In this document: one piece after another, positions 9,304-18,332 of the stretch
Position numbering within the stretch: the first letter of the stretch is position 1
Layout of the letters: each line of letters begins with the position of its first letter
From: Pseudomonas sp. 6D_7.1_Bac1
GTDB taxonomy: Bacteria > Pseudomonadota > Gammaproteobacteria > Pseudomonadales > Pseudomonadaceae
Reading direction: 5' to 3'
Length of the DNA: 64,000 bases
Assembly (NCBI RefSeq): GCF_025465945.1
Contig: NZ_JANLNW010000084.1
Span: forward strand, 181,595 to 245,594
Notes under the pieces: model-generated
The model's database searches: none
Seen by the model: the letters and a program-made list of their open reading frames with translations, nothing else
What the model was told of the DNA's origin: nothing
Position numbers and translations under genes: made by a program

Positions 9304-10584
9304 ATGCTCGATTCCAAACTGTTACGTAGCAACCTTCAGGACGTAGCGGACCGCCTGGCATCCCGTGGCTATGCCTTGGATGTTGCGCGCATCGAAGCGC
9401 TGGAAGAACAGCGCAAGACCGTCCAGACCCGCACCGAAGCACTGCAGGCTGAGCGTAACGCGCGCTCCAAATCCATCGGTCAGGCCAAGCAGCGCGGCGA
9501 AGACATCGCGCCGTTGATGGCGGACGTCGAGCGCATGGCGAACGAGCTGGGTGTCGGCAAGTTCGAACTGGACGCGATCCAGACCGAGCTGGATTCGATT
9601 GTGCTGGGCATCCCGAACCTGCCGCACGAATCGGTGCCGATTGGTTCTGACGAAGACGGCAACGTCGAAGTGCGCCGCTGGGGCACGCCGACCGCCTTCG
9701 ATTTCGAAATCAAGGACCACGTTGCGCTGGGCGAGAAGTTCGGCTGGCTGGACTTTGAAACCGCCGCCAAGCTGTCTGGCGCCCGTTTCGCCTTGCTGCG
9801 CGGGCCGATCGCTCGTATGCACCGCGCCCTCGCGCAGTTCATGATCAACCTGCACACCAGCGAGCACGGCTACGAAGAAGCCTACACGCCTTATCTGGTT
9901 CAGGCGCCTGCCTTGCAGGGCACTGGTCAACTGCCGAAATTCGAGGAAGACCTGTTCAAGATCAGCCGCGAAGGCGAAGCCGATCTGTACCTGATTCCGA
10001 CCGCTGAAGTGTCGCTGACCAATATCGTGGCTGGCGAAATCATCGACGCCAAACAGCTGCCGATCAAATTTGTGGCTCACACCCCGTGCTTCCGTAGCGA
10101 AGCCGGTGCGTCGGGTCGTGACACGCGCGGGATGATTCGTCAGCACCAGTTCGACAAGGTCGAGATGGTCCAGATCGTCGAGCCATCGACCTCGATGGAA
10201 GCGCTGGAAGGCCTGACCGCCAACGCCGAGAAAGTCTTGCAACTGCTGGAACTGCCTTACCGCACCATCGCGCTGTGCACCGGCGACATGGGCTTCAGCG
10301 CGGTCAAGACCTACGACCTGGAAGTGTGGATTCCGAGCCAGGACAAATACCGTGAAATTTCGTCGTGCTCCAACTGCGGCGATTTCCAGGCCCGTCGCAT
10401 GCAAGCGCGTTTCCGTAACCCGGAAACCGGCAAGCCTGAGCTGGTTCACACCCTGAACGGTTCCGGCCTGGCAGTCGGTCGTACCCTGGTGGCGGTGCTG
10501 GAGAACTATCAGCAGGCCGACGGTTCGATCCGCGTGCCAGCCGTGCTCAAGCCGTACATGGGCGGCCTTGAGGTCATCGGCTAA
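9304..10584 (+). CDS. serS: Serine-tRNA ligase
   Basis: 426 residues. An N-terminal coiled-coil arm spans about residues 30-100 (LEEQRKTVQTRTEALQAERN). Class II motif 2 is FRSEAGASGRDTRGMIRQHQ and motif 3 is GSGLAVGRTLVAVLENYQQ. It charges tRNA-Ser, and probably tRNA-Sec if present. It lies 16 bases after crcB, and cysG begins at the very next base after its stop codon. Confidence 0.97.
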   Translation: MLDSKLLRSNLQDVADRLASRGYALDVARIEALEEQRKTVQTRTEALQAERNARSKSIGQAKQRGEDIAPLMADVERMANELGVGKFELDAIQTELDSIVLGIPNLPHESVPIGSDEDGNVEVRRWGTPTAFDFEIKDHVALGEKFGWLDFETAAKLSGARFALLRGPIARMHRALAQFMINLHTSEHGYEEAYTPYLVQAPALQGTGQLPKFEEDLFKISREGEADLYLIPTAEVSLTNIVAGEIIDAKQLPIKFVAHTPCFRSEAGASGRDTRGMIRQHQFDKVEMVQIVEPSTSMEALEGLTANAEKVLQLLELPYRTIALCTGDMGFSAVKTYDLEVWIPSQDKYREISSCSNCGDFQARRMQARFRNPETGKPELVHTLNGSGLAVGRTLVAVLENYQQADGSIRVPAVLKPYMGGLEVIG

Positions 10585-11979
10585 ATGGAATTTCTGCCGC
10601 TGTTTCACAACCTGCGCGGCAGTCGTGTGTTGGTCGTCGGTGGAGGGGAGATTGCCTTGCGCAAATCCCGTCTGCTGGCCGATGCCGGTGCGCTGCTGCG
10701 GGTCGTTGCACCCGAGATCGAAGCCCAGTTGCGTGAGCTGGTGCAGAACAGTGGCGGCGAGCTGGTGTTGCGCGGTTATCGTGAGTCGGACCTCGACGGT
10801 TGCGGGCTGATCATTGCCGCTACCGACGATGAACCGCTGAATGCCCAAGTCTCCAGGGATGCTCATCAGCGCTGCGTGCCGGTCAATGTGGTGGATGCGC
10901 CGGCCTTGTGCAGCGTGATCTTCCCGGCGATCGTCGACCGTTCACCCTTGGTGATTGCCGTTTCCAGCGGCGGCGATGCGCCGGTGCTGGCGCGGTTGAT
11001 CCGCGCCAAACTGGAAACCTGGATTCCCTCGACCTACGGTCAATTGGCCGGGTTGGCGGCGCGTTTTCGCAACCAGGTCAAAGGTCTGCTCCCGGATGTG
11101 CAGCAGCGTCGGGCATTCTGGGAAGATGTTTTCCAGGGGCCGATCGCTGATCGTCAACTGGCCGGGCAGGGTGCCGAAGCCGAGCGTTTGTTGCTGGCAA
11201 AAATCAATGGTGAATCCCCCAATGCCACGGGTGAGGTGTATCTGGTAGGCGCAGGGCCGGGTGATCCGGATCTGCTGACCTTCCGCGCCTTGCGACTGAT
11301 GCAGCAAGCTGATGTGGTGCTCTACGACCGACTGGTAGCACCGGCGATTCTTGAGCTGTGCCGTCGTGATGCCGAGCGGATCTATGTCGGTAAACGACGC
11401 GCCGATCACGCCGTGCCTCAGGATCAGATCAACCAGCAATTGGTGGACTTGGCCAAACAGGGCAAGCGTGTCGTGCGGTTGAAGGGCGGTGATCCGTTTA
11501 TCTTCGGCCGCGGTGGCGAAGAGATCGAAGAACTGGCAGCTCATGGCATTCCGTTCCAGGTCGTGCCGGGCATTACCGCCGCCAGCGGATGCGCGGCCTA
11601 TGCCGGGATTCCGCTGACCCATCGTGATTACGCGCAGTCTGTGCGCTTTGTCACCGGCCACCTGAAGGATGGCACCACGGATCTGCCGTGGAGCGATCTG
11701 GTCGCGCCAGCGCAGACCCTGGTGTTTTACATGGGGCTGGTGGGGTTGCCGATCATCTGCGAGCAGTTGATCAAACATGGTCGTTCGGCGGATACGCCGG
11801 CAGCGTTGATCCAGCAGGGCACGACACCGAATCAGCGCGTGTTCACCGGCACGCTGGCCAATCTTCCACAGCTGGTGGCGGAGCATGAGGTTCATGCGCC
11901 AACGTTGGTGATTGTGGGAGAAGTGGTGCAACTGCGCGAGAAGCTCGCGTGGTTTGAAGGCGCTCAGTCGCAGGTCTGA
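10585..11979 (+). CDS. cysG: Siroheme synthase (trifunctional CysG)
   Basis: 464 residues in two parts. The N-terminal dehydrogenase/ferrochelatase has the NAD-binding VLVVGGGEIALRKSRLLADA. The C-terminal uroporphyrinogen-III methyltransferase starts near residue 216 (VYLVGAGPGDPDLLTFRAL) and has LKGGDPFIFGRGGEE and VVPGITAASGCAAYAGIPLT. It makes siroheme for sulfite and nitrite reductases. Its ATG directly abuts the serS stop, so the two are probably co-translated. Confidence 0.96.
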   Translation: MEFLPLFHNLRGSRVLVVGGGEIALRKSRLLADAGALLRVVAPEIEAQLRELVQNSGGELVLRGYRESDLDGCGLIIAATDDEPLNAQVSRDAHQRCVPVNVVDAPALCSVIFPAIVDRSPLVIAVSSGGDAPVLARLIRAKLETWIPSTYGQLAGLAARFRNQVKGLLPDVQQRRAFWEDVFQGPIADRQLAGQGAEAERLLLAKINGESPNATGEVYLVGAGPGDPDLLTFRALRLMQQADVVLYDRLVAPAILELCRRDAERIYVGKRRADHAVPQDQINQQLVDLAKQGKRVVRLKGGDPFIFGRGGEEIEELAAHGIPFQVVPGITAASGCAAYAGIPLTHRDYAQSVRFVTGHLKDGTTDLPWSDLVAPAQTLVFYMGLVGLPIICEQLIKHGRSADTPAALIQQGTTPNQRVFTGTLANLPQLVAEHEVHAPTLVIVGEVVQLREKLAWFEGAQSQV

Positions 11980-11994
11980 GAGCCGCGTCGCCCC

Positions 11995-12087
11995 ATTCGC
12001 GAGCAGGCTCGCTCCCACACTGGGCTGTGTTTAGCCACAGATTTATGGTCAAACACAGATCAAATGTGGGAGCGAGCCTGCTCGCGA
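11995..12087. repeat. REP pair in tail-to-tail order
   Basis: An inverted REP unit (ending CTCGCTCCCACA at 12019) is followed by a forward unit (TGTGGGAGCGAGCCTGCTCG from 12065). The order is opposite to the pairs at 1051 and 7435. It lies between the convergent genes cysG and yqjG. Confidence 0.88.
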
Positions 12088-12113
12088 TGAGGCCCTCAAA
12101 ACCTGCATAAACC

Positions 12114-13115
12114 TCAGGCTTTACGCCAAACCCCTTTCCCGCTCAACCGCTCCCGATCATGCGCCGCAGTGAAATCCTGTGCCGGTCCCTTCGGCACGAT
12201 GCCGGTCGGATTGATCGTGCGATGGCTGGCGTAGTAGTGCCCCTTGATGTGGGCAAAGTCTACGGTTTCGCTGATCCCCGGCCACTGATACACCTCGCGT
12301 AGCCAGTTCGACAGGTTCGGGTAATCGGCGATCCGCCGCAGATTGCATTTGAAGTGGCTGTAATACACCGCATCGAAGCGAATCAGCGTAGTGAACAGGC
12401 GAATGTCCGCCTCGGTCAGGTATTCACCCGCCAGATAGCGCTTCTCGCCCAGCCGGTTTTCCAGCCAGTCGAGTTCACTGAACAGCTCATCGAACGCTTC
12501 TTCGTAAGCGGTTTGTGACGTGGCAAACCCTGCGCGGTACACGCCGTTGTTCACCGCCGGATAAATCCGCGCATTCAGCTCATCGATTTCAGCGCGCAGC
12601 GGTTGCGGGTAGAAATCCAGATCGTTACCGGTCAGACCGTCAAAAGCGCTGTTGAACATGCGGATGATTTCCGCCGATTCGTTACTGACGATGCGTTTTT
12701 GCAGGTTGTCCCACAGCACCGGCACCGTCACGCGGCCGGTGTAGTTGGCGGTGTCGGCGGTGTAGCGCTGGTGCATGAACGTGAGGTGGTCGAGCTTGTC
12801 GCCAGTGGAGCCAAAGGCTTTGTCGAAGGTCCAGCCGTTTTCCAGCATCAGCCAGCTGACCACCGACACATCGACCAGGCTTTCCAGGCCTTTGAGTTTG
12901 CGCAGGATCAGCGTGCGGTGAGCCCAGGGGCAGGCGAGCGAGACGTAGAGGTGATAGCGACCGGCTTGCGCAGGGAAGCCGCCTTCGCCGCTGGGGCCAG
13001 GTTTTCCGTCAGCGGTCAGCCAATTGCGGCGCTGCGCTTGTTCACGCTGGAACGCGCCGTCCTTGCTGCTTTCGTACCACTGATCACGCCAGTGCCCTTC
13101 AATCAGCAAACCCAT
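12114..13115 (-). CDS. yqjG: Glutathionyl-hydroquinone reductase (xi-class GST, YqjG/EcfG type)
   Basis: 333 residues. The catalytic cysteine lies in the xi-class motif LACPWAHRTLI near residue 62, and the C-terminal all-helical GST domain includes ELNARIYPAVNNGVYRAGFA. These enzymes reduce glutathionyl-hydroquinones using glutathione in the cytoplasm. Convergent with cysG, with a REP pair between them. Confidence 0.92.
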   Translation of the reverse strand: MGLLIEGHWRDQWYESSKDGAFQREQAQRRNWLTADGKPGPSGEGGFPAQAGRYHLYVSLACPWAHRTLILRKLKGLESLVDVSVVSWLMLENGWTFDKAFGSTGDKLDHLTFMHQRYTADTANYTGRVTVPVLWDNLQKRIVSNESAEIIRMFNSAFDGLTGNDLDFYPQPLRAEIDELNARIYPAVNNGVYRAGFATSQTAYEEAFDELFSELDWLENRLGEKRYLAGEYLTEADIRLFTTLIRFDAVYYSHFKCNLRRIADYPNLSNWLREVYQWPGISETVDFAHIKGHYYASHRTINPTGIVPKGPAQDFTAAHDRERLSGKGVWRKA

Positions 13116-13203
13116 CTCGAACTCCTCGGCTGTTAAACGTTGGAGTTCAGTCTATTCGGATGAGTTCGAACAAAAAGCGCAAAGGTTGGGCGTTAATGAT
13201 CGG

Positions 13204-14205
13204 TTAAATCGATTTGTCGCGGGCGTCCCAGAACTGCTGGGCTTTCACAAAGGCTTCATCACGCGGCGTACCGAGGCCGCGCAAGGCTAACGCCATGGTC
13301 GAAATCAATGCCATTTGCGGATAGCTGTCGACCACATCGCCGCGCCATACGGCTTTCAAGTGTTCAGGATCAAGGCTTGCCGGTTTGACGTGACGCTGCA
13401 CCGACAGCTGCGGCCATTCCTCGTCCCAGCTCTCGCCGCCGGTGGTGCCGTACAAGTGACTGTCGGCGTCCGGGTTGATCTCGATTTCGCCGCCGTCGCC
13501 CTTGATCACGATCACGTTATCGCCGAGCAAGCCGCTGGCGTCGCGGTGCACGCCCTGGTAACCGGGATGGAAGATGCTTTGCAGGCCACAGCGTGCACCC
13601 AGCGGATTGAGAATCCGTGCCAGCGAGTGGATCGGCGAACGCAGGCCGAGGGTGTTGCGCAGGTCGATCATCCGTTGCAGTTGCGGCGCCCAGTCGCCCA
13701 GCGGGATGAACGCCAGATTGCCTTGCTCCAGCGCCGAACCCACTTGCTGCCAGTTACGGCACAACGGGATCTGCAACTGTTCGAGCAGTTGCTCGCTGTA
13801 CAGCCGCCCGGCGGTATGCGCGCCGCCGCCGTGCATCAGGATCCGCACACCGTTTTGTGCCAGGCACTTGGCCGCCAGCAGATACCAGGGCAGGTGACGT
13901 TTCTTGCCGGCGTAGGTCGGCCAGTCCAGATCGACAGCCAGCGCAGGGGCGTTCAGTCGTTCGCGCAAGGCTTCGGTGAAGCCCGCCAGCTCTTCCGGGC
14001 TTTCTTCCTTGTGCCGCAACAGCATCAGGAAAGCGCCGAGTTGGGTGTCCTCGACCTTGTCGTCGAGCAGCATGCCCATGGCCTCGCGAGCTTCTTCGCG
14101 GGTCAGGCTGCGGGCGCCGCGTTTGCCTTTGCCAAGAATCCGCACGAACTGCGCGAAGGGGTGTTCGGCAGGTGTTTCAGTGATCAGAGGGGCGAAATCG
14201 GTCAT
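13204..14205 (-). CDS. ybiB: Anthranilate phosphoribosyltransferase-like protein YbiB
   Basis: 333 residues with a TrpD-type fold: N-terminal helical dimer domain (LTREEAREAMGMLLDDKVED) and glycine-rich segments such as MHGGGAHTAGRL. The YbiB branch is nucleic-acid-binding in E. coli and not a TrpD enzyme. The ATG at 14205 overlaps the tusE stop (ATGA), favouring it over the TTG two codons upstream. It is the last gene of the tus cluster, an arrangement also known elsewhere in Pseudomonas. Confidence 0.85.
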   Translation of the reverse strand: MTDFAPLITETPAEHPFAQFVRILGKGKRGARSLTREEAREAMGMLLDDKVEDTQLGAFLMLLRHKEESPEELAGFTEALRERLNAPALAVDLDWPTYAGKKRHLPWYLLAAKCLAQNGVRILMHGGGAHTAGRLYSEQLLEQLQIPLCRNWQQVGSALEQGNLAFIPLGDWAPQLQRMIDLRNTLGLRSPIHSLARILNPLGARCGLQSIFHPGYQGVHRDASGLLGDNVIVIKGDGGEIEINPDADSHLYGTTGGESWDEEWPQLSVQRHVKPASLDPEHLKAVWRGDVVDSYPQMALISTMALALRGLGTPRDEAFVKAQQFWDARDKSI

Positions 14206-14537
14206 AGACAATTCGTCGGTTTGGGCAGACCCGCCAGCTTGGCGGCAAGTTTGGCGGGAGTGCCTTTGAACAATCGGTTCAGGTGCAGGCTGTTGCCCTT
14301 GTCCGGGCCCAGCTTCAGCGCGGTGTATTTGATCAGCGGGCGGGTGGCCGGCGACAGCTGGTATTGCTGGTAGAAACCACGCAGCAACTCAAGAATTTCC
14401 CAATGCTCGGGGCTCAGCTCTAGTTCTTCGGCAGCGGCCAGGGCTGCGGCGACTTCGACGGACCAGTCACCGAGATCTTTCAGGTAACCGTCCTTGTCCA
14501 GATCGATGCGACGTGCACCTACGGTGAGCGAATTCAT
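14202..14537 (-). CDS. tusE: Sulfurtransferase TusE (DsrC family)
   Basis: 111 residues. DsrC features are DKDGYLKDLGDWS and EHWEILELLRGFYQQYQLSPA, plus the conserved penultimate cysteine in the C-terminal NCL. TusE accepts sulfur from TusBCD and passes it to MnmA for 2-thiouridine in tRNA wobble positions. It overlaps tusB by 4 bases. Confidence 0.94.
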   Translation of the reverse strand: MNSLTVGARRIDLDKDGYLKDLGDWSVEVAAALAAAEELELSPEHWEILELLRGFYQQYQLSPATRPLIKYTALKLGPDKGNSLHLNRLFKGTPAKLAAKLAGLPKPTNCL

Positions 14538-14833
14538 AACCAGCTGTTGACCTTGTCATAGTGAATCGACAGTTCGACGAAGGCCGGATAGTCGACGCTT
14601 TTCACCCAGTCGGGCACCTGCAATCCGCGGGCCCGGACGTCTTCGTCCAGCACGAACAGGCGCAAGGTATCGCGCCGGGCTTCCAGTGCACTGAGTGGTG
14701 TCGTGCCAGGTTGCAAGGCGTAGACCGCATCGCCACTGAGCAGAACCGCATCGCTTGCGCCCAGCAGGCGCAGGCAACTGGTCAGTCGGTTATCGGTAAA
14801 CGGCGAGTGAGACAACACATGCAAAGTCGACAT
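14534..14833 (-). CDS. tusB: Sulfurtransferase complex subunit TusB (DsrH family)
   Basis: 99 residues starting MSTLHVLSHSPFTDNRLTSC, with the typical LLSGDAVYAL segment. It is a structural subunit of the TusBCD hexamer that relays sulfur in tRNA thiolation. It abuts tusC with a one-base overlap and tusE with a four-base overlap. Confidence 0.92.
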   Translation of the reverse strand: MSTLHVLSHSPFTDNRLTSCLRLLGASDAVLLSGDAVYALQPGTTPLSALEARRDTLRLFVLDEDVRARGLQVPDWVKSVDYPAFVELSIHYDKVNSWL

Positions 14834-15195
14834 CAGAGAGTGATCACTTGGTCATAACGGTCAATAACGGCCGAGATCTGTTCAGCGGCCAGCACGTGCA
14901 GCGGTTCGAGGCTCAAGGCCGTCGGCATCAATCCGCGTGCGGTTGCACTGTCGCCACACACGTACAGGTCTTCTATACCAAACAACCCAAGCGCCTGCAG
15001 GTTGGCGCTGAGGTCTTTTTGTTGCACGGCTTTGGCGTCTTGCCGGGTGGCCAGCTGGAATACGCCGTCATCGAGAAACAGCAGGCCGATCGGCAAATCG
15101 AAGGCGCCGCCGGCGAGTACGATGTCCAGCGCTTCACGGGCGTTTGGGCCAGACCAAGGCGCCTGCCGGCTGATAATCAGCAAGGATTTAGACAT
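14833..15195 (-). CDS. tusC: Sulfurtransferase complex subunit TusC (DsrF family)
   Basis: 120 residues starting MSKSLLIISRQAPWSGPNAR, with FDLPIGLLFLDDGVFQL, the DsrF signature. A non-catalytic partner of TusD. Three bases separate it from tusD. Confidence 0.93.
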   Translation of the reverse strand: MSKSLLIISRQAPWSGPNAREALDIVLAGGAFDLPIGLLFLDDGVFQLATRQDAKAVQQKDLSANLQALGLFGIEDLYVCGDSATARGLMPTALSLEPLHVLAAEQISAVIDRYDQVITL

Positions 15196-15198
15196 GTC

Positions 15199-15591
15199 TC
15201 ATGGCCCTCCAAAACAGATCAAGCGATCGGCGTCTTGCACCGCATCGTGCAACTGCCCGAGCCCGGACAATTCCCACGGCGCGCTGACATTGATCGCCGT
15301 GCGCTGATAACGCCGGGCTTCTGCTTCATCCAGCACGCCACGGCGCAGGGCAGCGGCAATGCACACCACGCTGTCGAGTTGGTGTTCGCTGACGAAGGTG
15401 CGCCATTGCAGCGGCAGATCCTGCTCATCCTGTGGCGTAACGACGTTACTCGACGCGTTGTAAACGCCGTCCTGATAGAAAAACAGCCGCACGATCTCAT
15501 GCCCACCGGCCAGCGCTGCCTGTGCAAACAGCAGGGCGCGGCGCGAGGAGGGCGCGTGTGCGGCGGAAAACAGCGCAATGGCGAACTTCAT
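15199..15591 (-). CDS. tusD: Sulfurtransferase complex subunit TusD (DsrE family)
   Basis: 130 residues from MKFAIALFSAAHAPSSRRAL, with the DsrE segment EIVRLFFYQDGVYNAS and the active cysteine in VVCIAAALRRGV. It receives persulfide sulfur from TusA. The frame is open to 15621, but the ATG at 15591 matches the family start. First gene of the leftward tusDCBE-ybiB unit. Confidence 0.93.
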   Translation of the reverse strand: MKFAIALFSAAHAPSSRRALLFAQAALAGGHEIVRLFFYQDGVYNASSNVVTPQDEQDLPLQWRTFVSEHQLDSVVCIAAALRRGVLDEAEARRYQRTAINVSAPWELSGLGQLHDAVQDADRLICFGGP

Positions 15592-15656
15592 GGCGAACTC
15601 TGACGACAAATCTGCGGCCATGATAAAGCTTTATCGCCAGTGCGGCGAAGGGCGAT

Positions 15657-16361
15657 TCAGCGTGGCATGTAGCCCAGTTGCCAGCGTCGCGGAATCTTCA
15701 GTGAAACAACCCCGAGCACAGCGGCCAACAGGCCACTGGCGTACAGGGCTTGCAGGCCGAGATGGTGTTCGAGCACCGCACCGATAACCGCGCCGGCAAA
15801 CATGCCGGTCCAGGGGATCAACTGCACCCGCCAGCCATTGCGGCGTTCGCCGAGCAACCAGCGTCCCAGACCGCGCCCGAAGCGCGACAGGGCGCCGGTG
15901 ACGTAGGTCAGCCCGACCGGAAAACCATTGACCTGTTCGACGGCGGCGTTGAGCATCCCCATGGCGATGATCGCCGCCAGCAACGCTGGATATTGAGTCT
16001 CGAATGGCCACGCAGCGGCACCGCACAATAGGGTGGCGACGCTCAGCATCAATGGCAGGGCGCGTCGACCGCCCATGCGACTGACCACAATGCCCAAGGC
16101 ATTACCGACAATGAACATGGCGACCAGCACCAGCAAGCGCAGGGTCAGGCCCAGATCACCGTTGCTGATCGCCACCGCCAGACGGGTGGTGTTGCCGCTC
16201 ATGAATGAGACGAAGTCGCCGGTGGCCATGAAGCCGATGGCGTCGGTCATGCCAGCCAGTACCGACAGGCTCGCCACCAGGCACAATCCTACCCGCCCGC
16301 GCCATTTCTGCACGTGCAACAGGCCGGGTGTATGGGCGCGATTAGGCGAGGACGGCAGCAT
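15657..16361 (-). CDS. DUF1275 (YoaK) family membrane protein
   Basis: 234 residues, with six or so hydrophobic segments and the family signature GMTDAIGFMATGDFVSFMSGNTTRL near the N terminus. The family is a group of inner-membrane proteins of unknown transport role. Same strand as the tus genes, but separated by 65 bases and probably independent. Confidence 0.86.
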   Translation of the reverse strand: MLPSSPNRAHTPGLLHVQKWRGRVGLCLVASLSVLAGMTDAIGFMATGDFVSFMSGNTTRLAVAISNGDLGLTLRLLVLVAMFIVGNALGIVVSRMGGRRALPLMLSVATLLCGAAAWPFETQYPALLAAIIAMGMLNAAVEQVNGFPVGLTYVTGALSRFGRGLGRWLLGERRNGWRVQLIPWTGMFAGAVIGAVLEHHLGLQALYASGLLAAVLGVVSLKIPRRWQLGYMPR

Positions 16362-16364
16362 TTT

Positions 16365-16694
16365 TCAGCTCTCAAGACCATGCAGTTTGCAGTATTCCTT
16401 CCAGTCCATGCCGGCCATTTGCGCCACCTCCTTGTGCACCTCCAACCGTTGGGCTTCATAGTCCTCAACAGTGGCCGCGGTCAATTGCAACGTCAGTTCC
16501 CAGGCAAACAGACCCAGTCGTTCGGCCTCTGCTTCGAAGGCTTCATGCAGCCGTTCGCTGCGATACTGCGCCATGGTTTCGCCTTTGGCCTGGGCAGCCA
16601 GAGGGTTCAGGTGATCGAGTTCTTCACGTAACGCCGGTCGCGCATTGAGAAACCGTTGCAGCGCCAGTTCGTGTTGCGATTCGATGGGGGCCAT
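16365..16694 (-). CDS. Small hypothetical protein (possibly DUF6388)
   Basis: 109 residues, helical, rich in Ala, Glu and Leu (AEAERLGLFAWELTLQLTAAT), with no signal peptide or cysteines. It resembles a small conserved Pseudomonas family that I believe is DUF6388, but that name is from memory. It ends 3 bases before the DUF1275 gene starts, so the two probably share a transcript. Confidence 0.65.
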   Translation of the reverse strand: MAPIESQHELALQRFLNARPALREELDHLNPLAAQAKGETMAQYRSERLHEAFEAEAERLGLFAWELTLQLTAATVEDYEAQRLEVHKEVAQMAGMDWKEYCKLHGLES

Positions 16695-16753
16695 GAACCA
16701 TCCTTGTCAAAGAGAAAGTATGAACTGCTTGATGGCGATTGCCTTGACGCGGG

Positions 16754-17002
16754 TCAGGAGGTCTTTTTCTTGTTGGCTTTGGCCTCGGCGGCCAGACACT
16801 CGAGCGCAAACTGCTCGGTGTAGGTCATCTGGATCGGCGTGGTTTCACCTTTGACCGTTCTTTCGCCATCAAGGATGTAGCGAATGCGTTTGTCGGTCAC
16901 GCCGATGCGTTTGGCAATCCACGACGGGGTCTGGCCGATCTGGCTGATCAGTTTGTCGGCGTAGTCGGTGGAAGGTTTGTAGAACTCGGCATTGGGGGTC
17001 AT
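16754..17002 (-). CDS. Small helix-turn-helix-like protein
   Basis: 82 residues from MTPNAEFYKPSTDYADKL. The segment GQTPSWIAKRIGVTDKRIRYIL reads like a helix-turn-helix, followed by a Lys-rich tail (KANKKKTS). The frame is open upstream to 17236, but those codons look non-coding, and the ATG at 17002 has a plausible ribosome site (GGAAAG). It is probably DNA-binding; targets are unknown. Confidence 0.65.
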   Translation of the reverse strand: MTPNAEFYKPSTDYADKLISQIGQTPSWIAKRIGVTDKRIRYILDGERTVKGETTPIQMTYTEQFALECLAAEAKANKKKTS

Positions 17003-17214
17003 GAGCTTTCCAGAAGTAGTTGCGCGGCGCGAGGCGCCCATTATGGCGCGACAGGGTGCGCGAATCGGTGCGGCCTGTCGCGATCTATATGAAGTAAAGC
17101 ATGAAGTAAAACAGAGCGGCACCAAGGATGGGACATGAGGAACAGGTTTGCCTGGCGCTTCGGGACACGCACTTGCGGTGGTACAGTCAGCGTTTTGCGA
17201 ATTAAGGAAACACA

Positions 17215-17553
17215 ATGCGTATTTTGATGGTGGCACTGGCTGGCGTGTTGCTGGCAGGGTGTGCGGGATCGACGATGAAACAAGCGCGCTCCCAGCCCCC
17301 TTACAAGACGCTGACCTCGAACAAACCTGATCTGGTCGTCGCCCAGTGCGTGCAGTTTGCCTGGCAGGATGAGGCGGTGTTCGGAGTCGACGCCAGTGGC
17401 TACCTGCAACCCGGCGAAACCGGCGGTTTTACCGTGTATACCCGCTCGGCCGAATCCTTCATCGACGTGCAAGGCGGCGCATTGAAGTATTACGCCACTC
17501 AAGACAACTGGGTTGCCAAGCGCCGACTGGCAGCGCTGGCAACCTGCATGTGA
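17215..17553 (+). CDS. Small putative lipoprotein
   Basis: 112 residues. Signal peptide MRILMVALAGVLLAGCAGST with lipobox LAGC, so a lipidated cysteine at residue 16. The mature part is about 97 residues with no recognised domain; three more cysteines include one two residues from the end. Ribosome site AAGGAAAC precedes the ATG. Convergent with the GNAT gene. Confidence 0.8.
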   Translation: MRILMVALAGVLLAGCAGSTMKQARSQPPYKTLTSNKPDLVVAQCVQFAWQDEAVFGVDASGYLQPGETGGFTVYTRSAESFIDVQGGALKYYATQDNWVAKRRLAALATCM

Positions 17554-17565
17554 GCCCGTGAAGGT

Positions 17566-18009
17566 TTAGCTATTTTGCTCAGTGGCCGTCAGGCGTTTCT
17601 GAAAAAAGAAACGCTTATGGCCCGGCGGATAGTCGGCAATTTGCCCAATCTCGGTAAACCCCAGCTTCTTGTAAAACTCCGGCGCCTGGAATTCGAAGGT
17701 GTCGAGGTAGATGCCTACGCAATTCTTCTCTCGGGCCAGCTCTTCGGCCATGTGCATCAGCCGTGAGCCAGTGCCCTGACCGCGTGCCTGCTCGGGCACT
17801 GACAACAGATCGATGAACATCCATTGGTAAAACAGTTTTGCGTAGAGCCCGCCGAGGATCTCGTTGCTCTGTTCATCACGAACCAGCAGGGCGATTTCCT
17901 GCGGGTGGCCTTCGCCCGCATTGGCGACGTTATAGGCTCGCAGCGGTTTGAGAATCGCCAGGCGTTCTTCCGGTAGAGGGTTTTTCGATAGCTCGATGCA
18001 CAGTTTCAT
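17566..18009 (-). CDS. GNAT family N-acetyltransferase
   Basis: 147 residues from MKLCIELSKNPLPEERLAIL. GNAT motif A is visible as LLSVPEQARGQGTGSRLMHMAEELA (acetyl-CoA pyrophosphate loop), followed by motif B GIYLDTFEFQAPEFYKKLGF. The substrate is unknown. The open frame continues to 18126, but the ATG at 18009 gives the normal N terminus. Confidence 0.85.
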   Translation of the reverse strand: MKLCIELSKNPLPEERLAILKPLRAYNVANAGEGHPQEIALLVRDEQSNEILGGLYAKLFYQWMFIDLLSVPEQARGQGTGSRLMHMAEELAREKNCVGIYLDTFEFQAPEFYKKLGFTEIGQIADYPPGHKRFFFQKRLTATEQNS

Positions 18010-18332
18010 TCGCGACGTCCTTGTAACGGTTTTGAGGGCAATCGAGCGTGAGATTACCCTGTGCTGCCGTTTAGGTGAACGGCTAAAGCTCGGTGGTCCC
18101 GAGAGGGGTGTGGGGGGAACAATCATTCCGATTGTGGAGTTGTGATGTAGTCCTTTTGCCAGATTAAGCGTAGGAATCTATACGTTTAACTGTATGTATA
18201 GCCAGTATTTGTTGGGGTTGACGCGAAAAACCGCCTGAACCGTGGAAAAAGCCGCCATGGACTTCGTCGGTCATTCGGATAGGTTGAAAGCGTTCCTCAG
18301 GAAGGAACGTTCTTAATCAACGGAGTGAAAAA
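18010..18332. promoter_or_regulatory. Divergent intergenic region between the GNAT and AA10 genes
   Basis: 323 bases with no gene. A hexamer pair CTATAC...GTATAG brackets 18178-18201, and CGTTCC...GGAACG lies at 18291-18309, just ahead of the AA10 ribosome site. Either could be an operator or a leader hairpin; there is no direct proof. Confidence 0.35.
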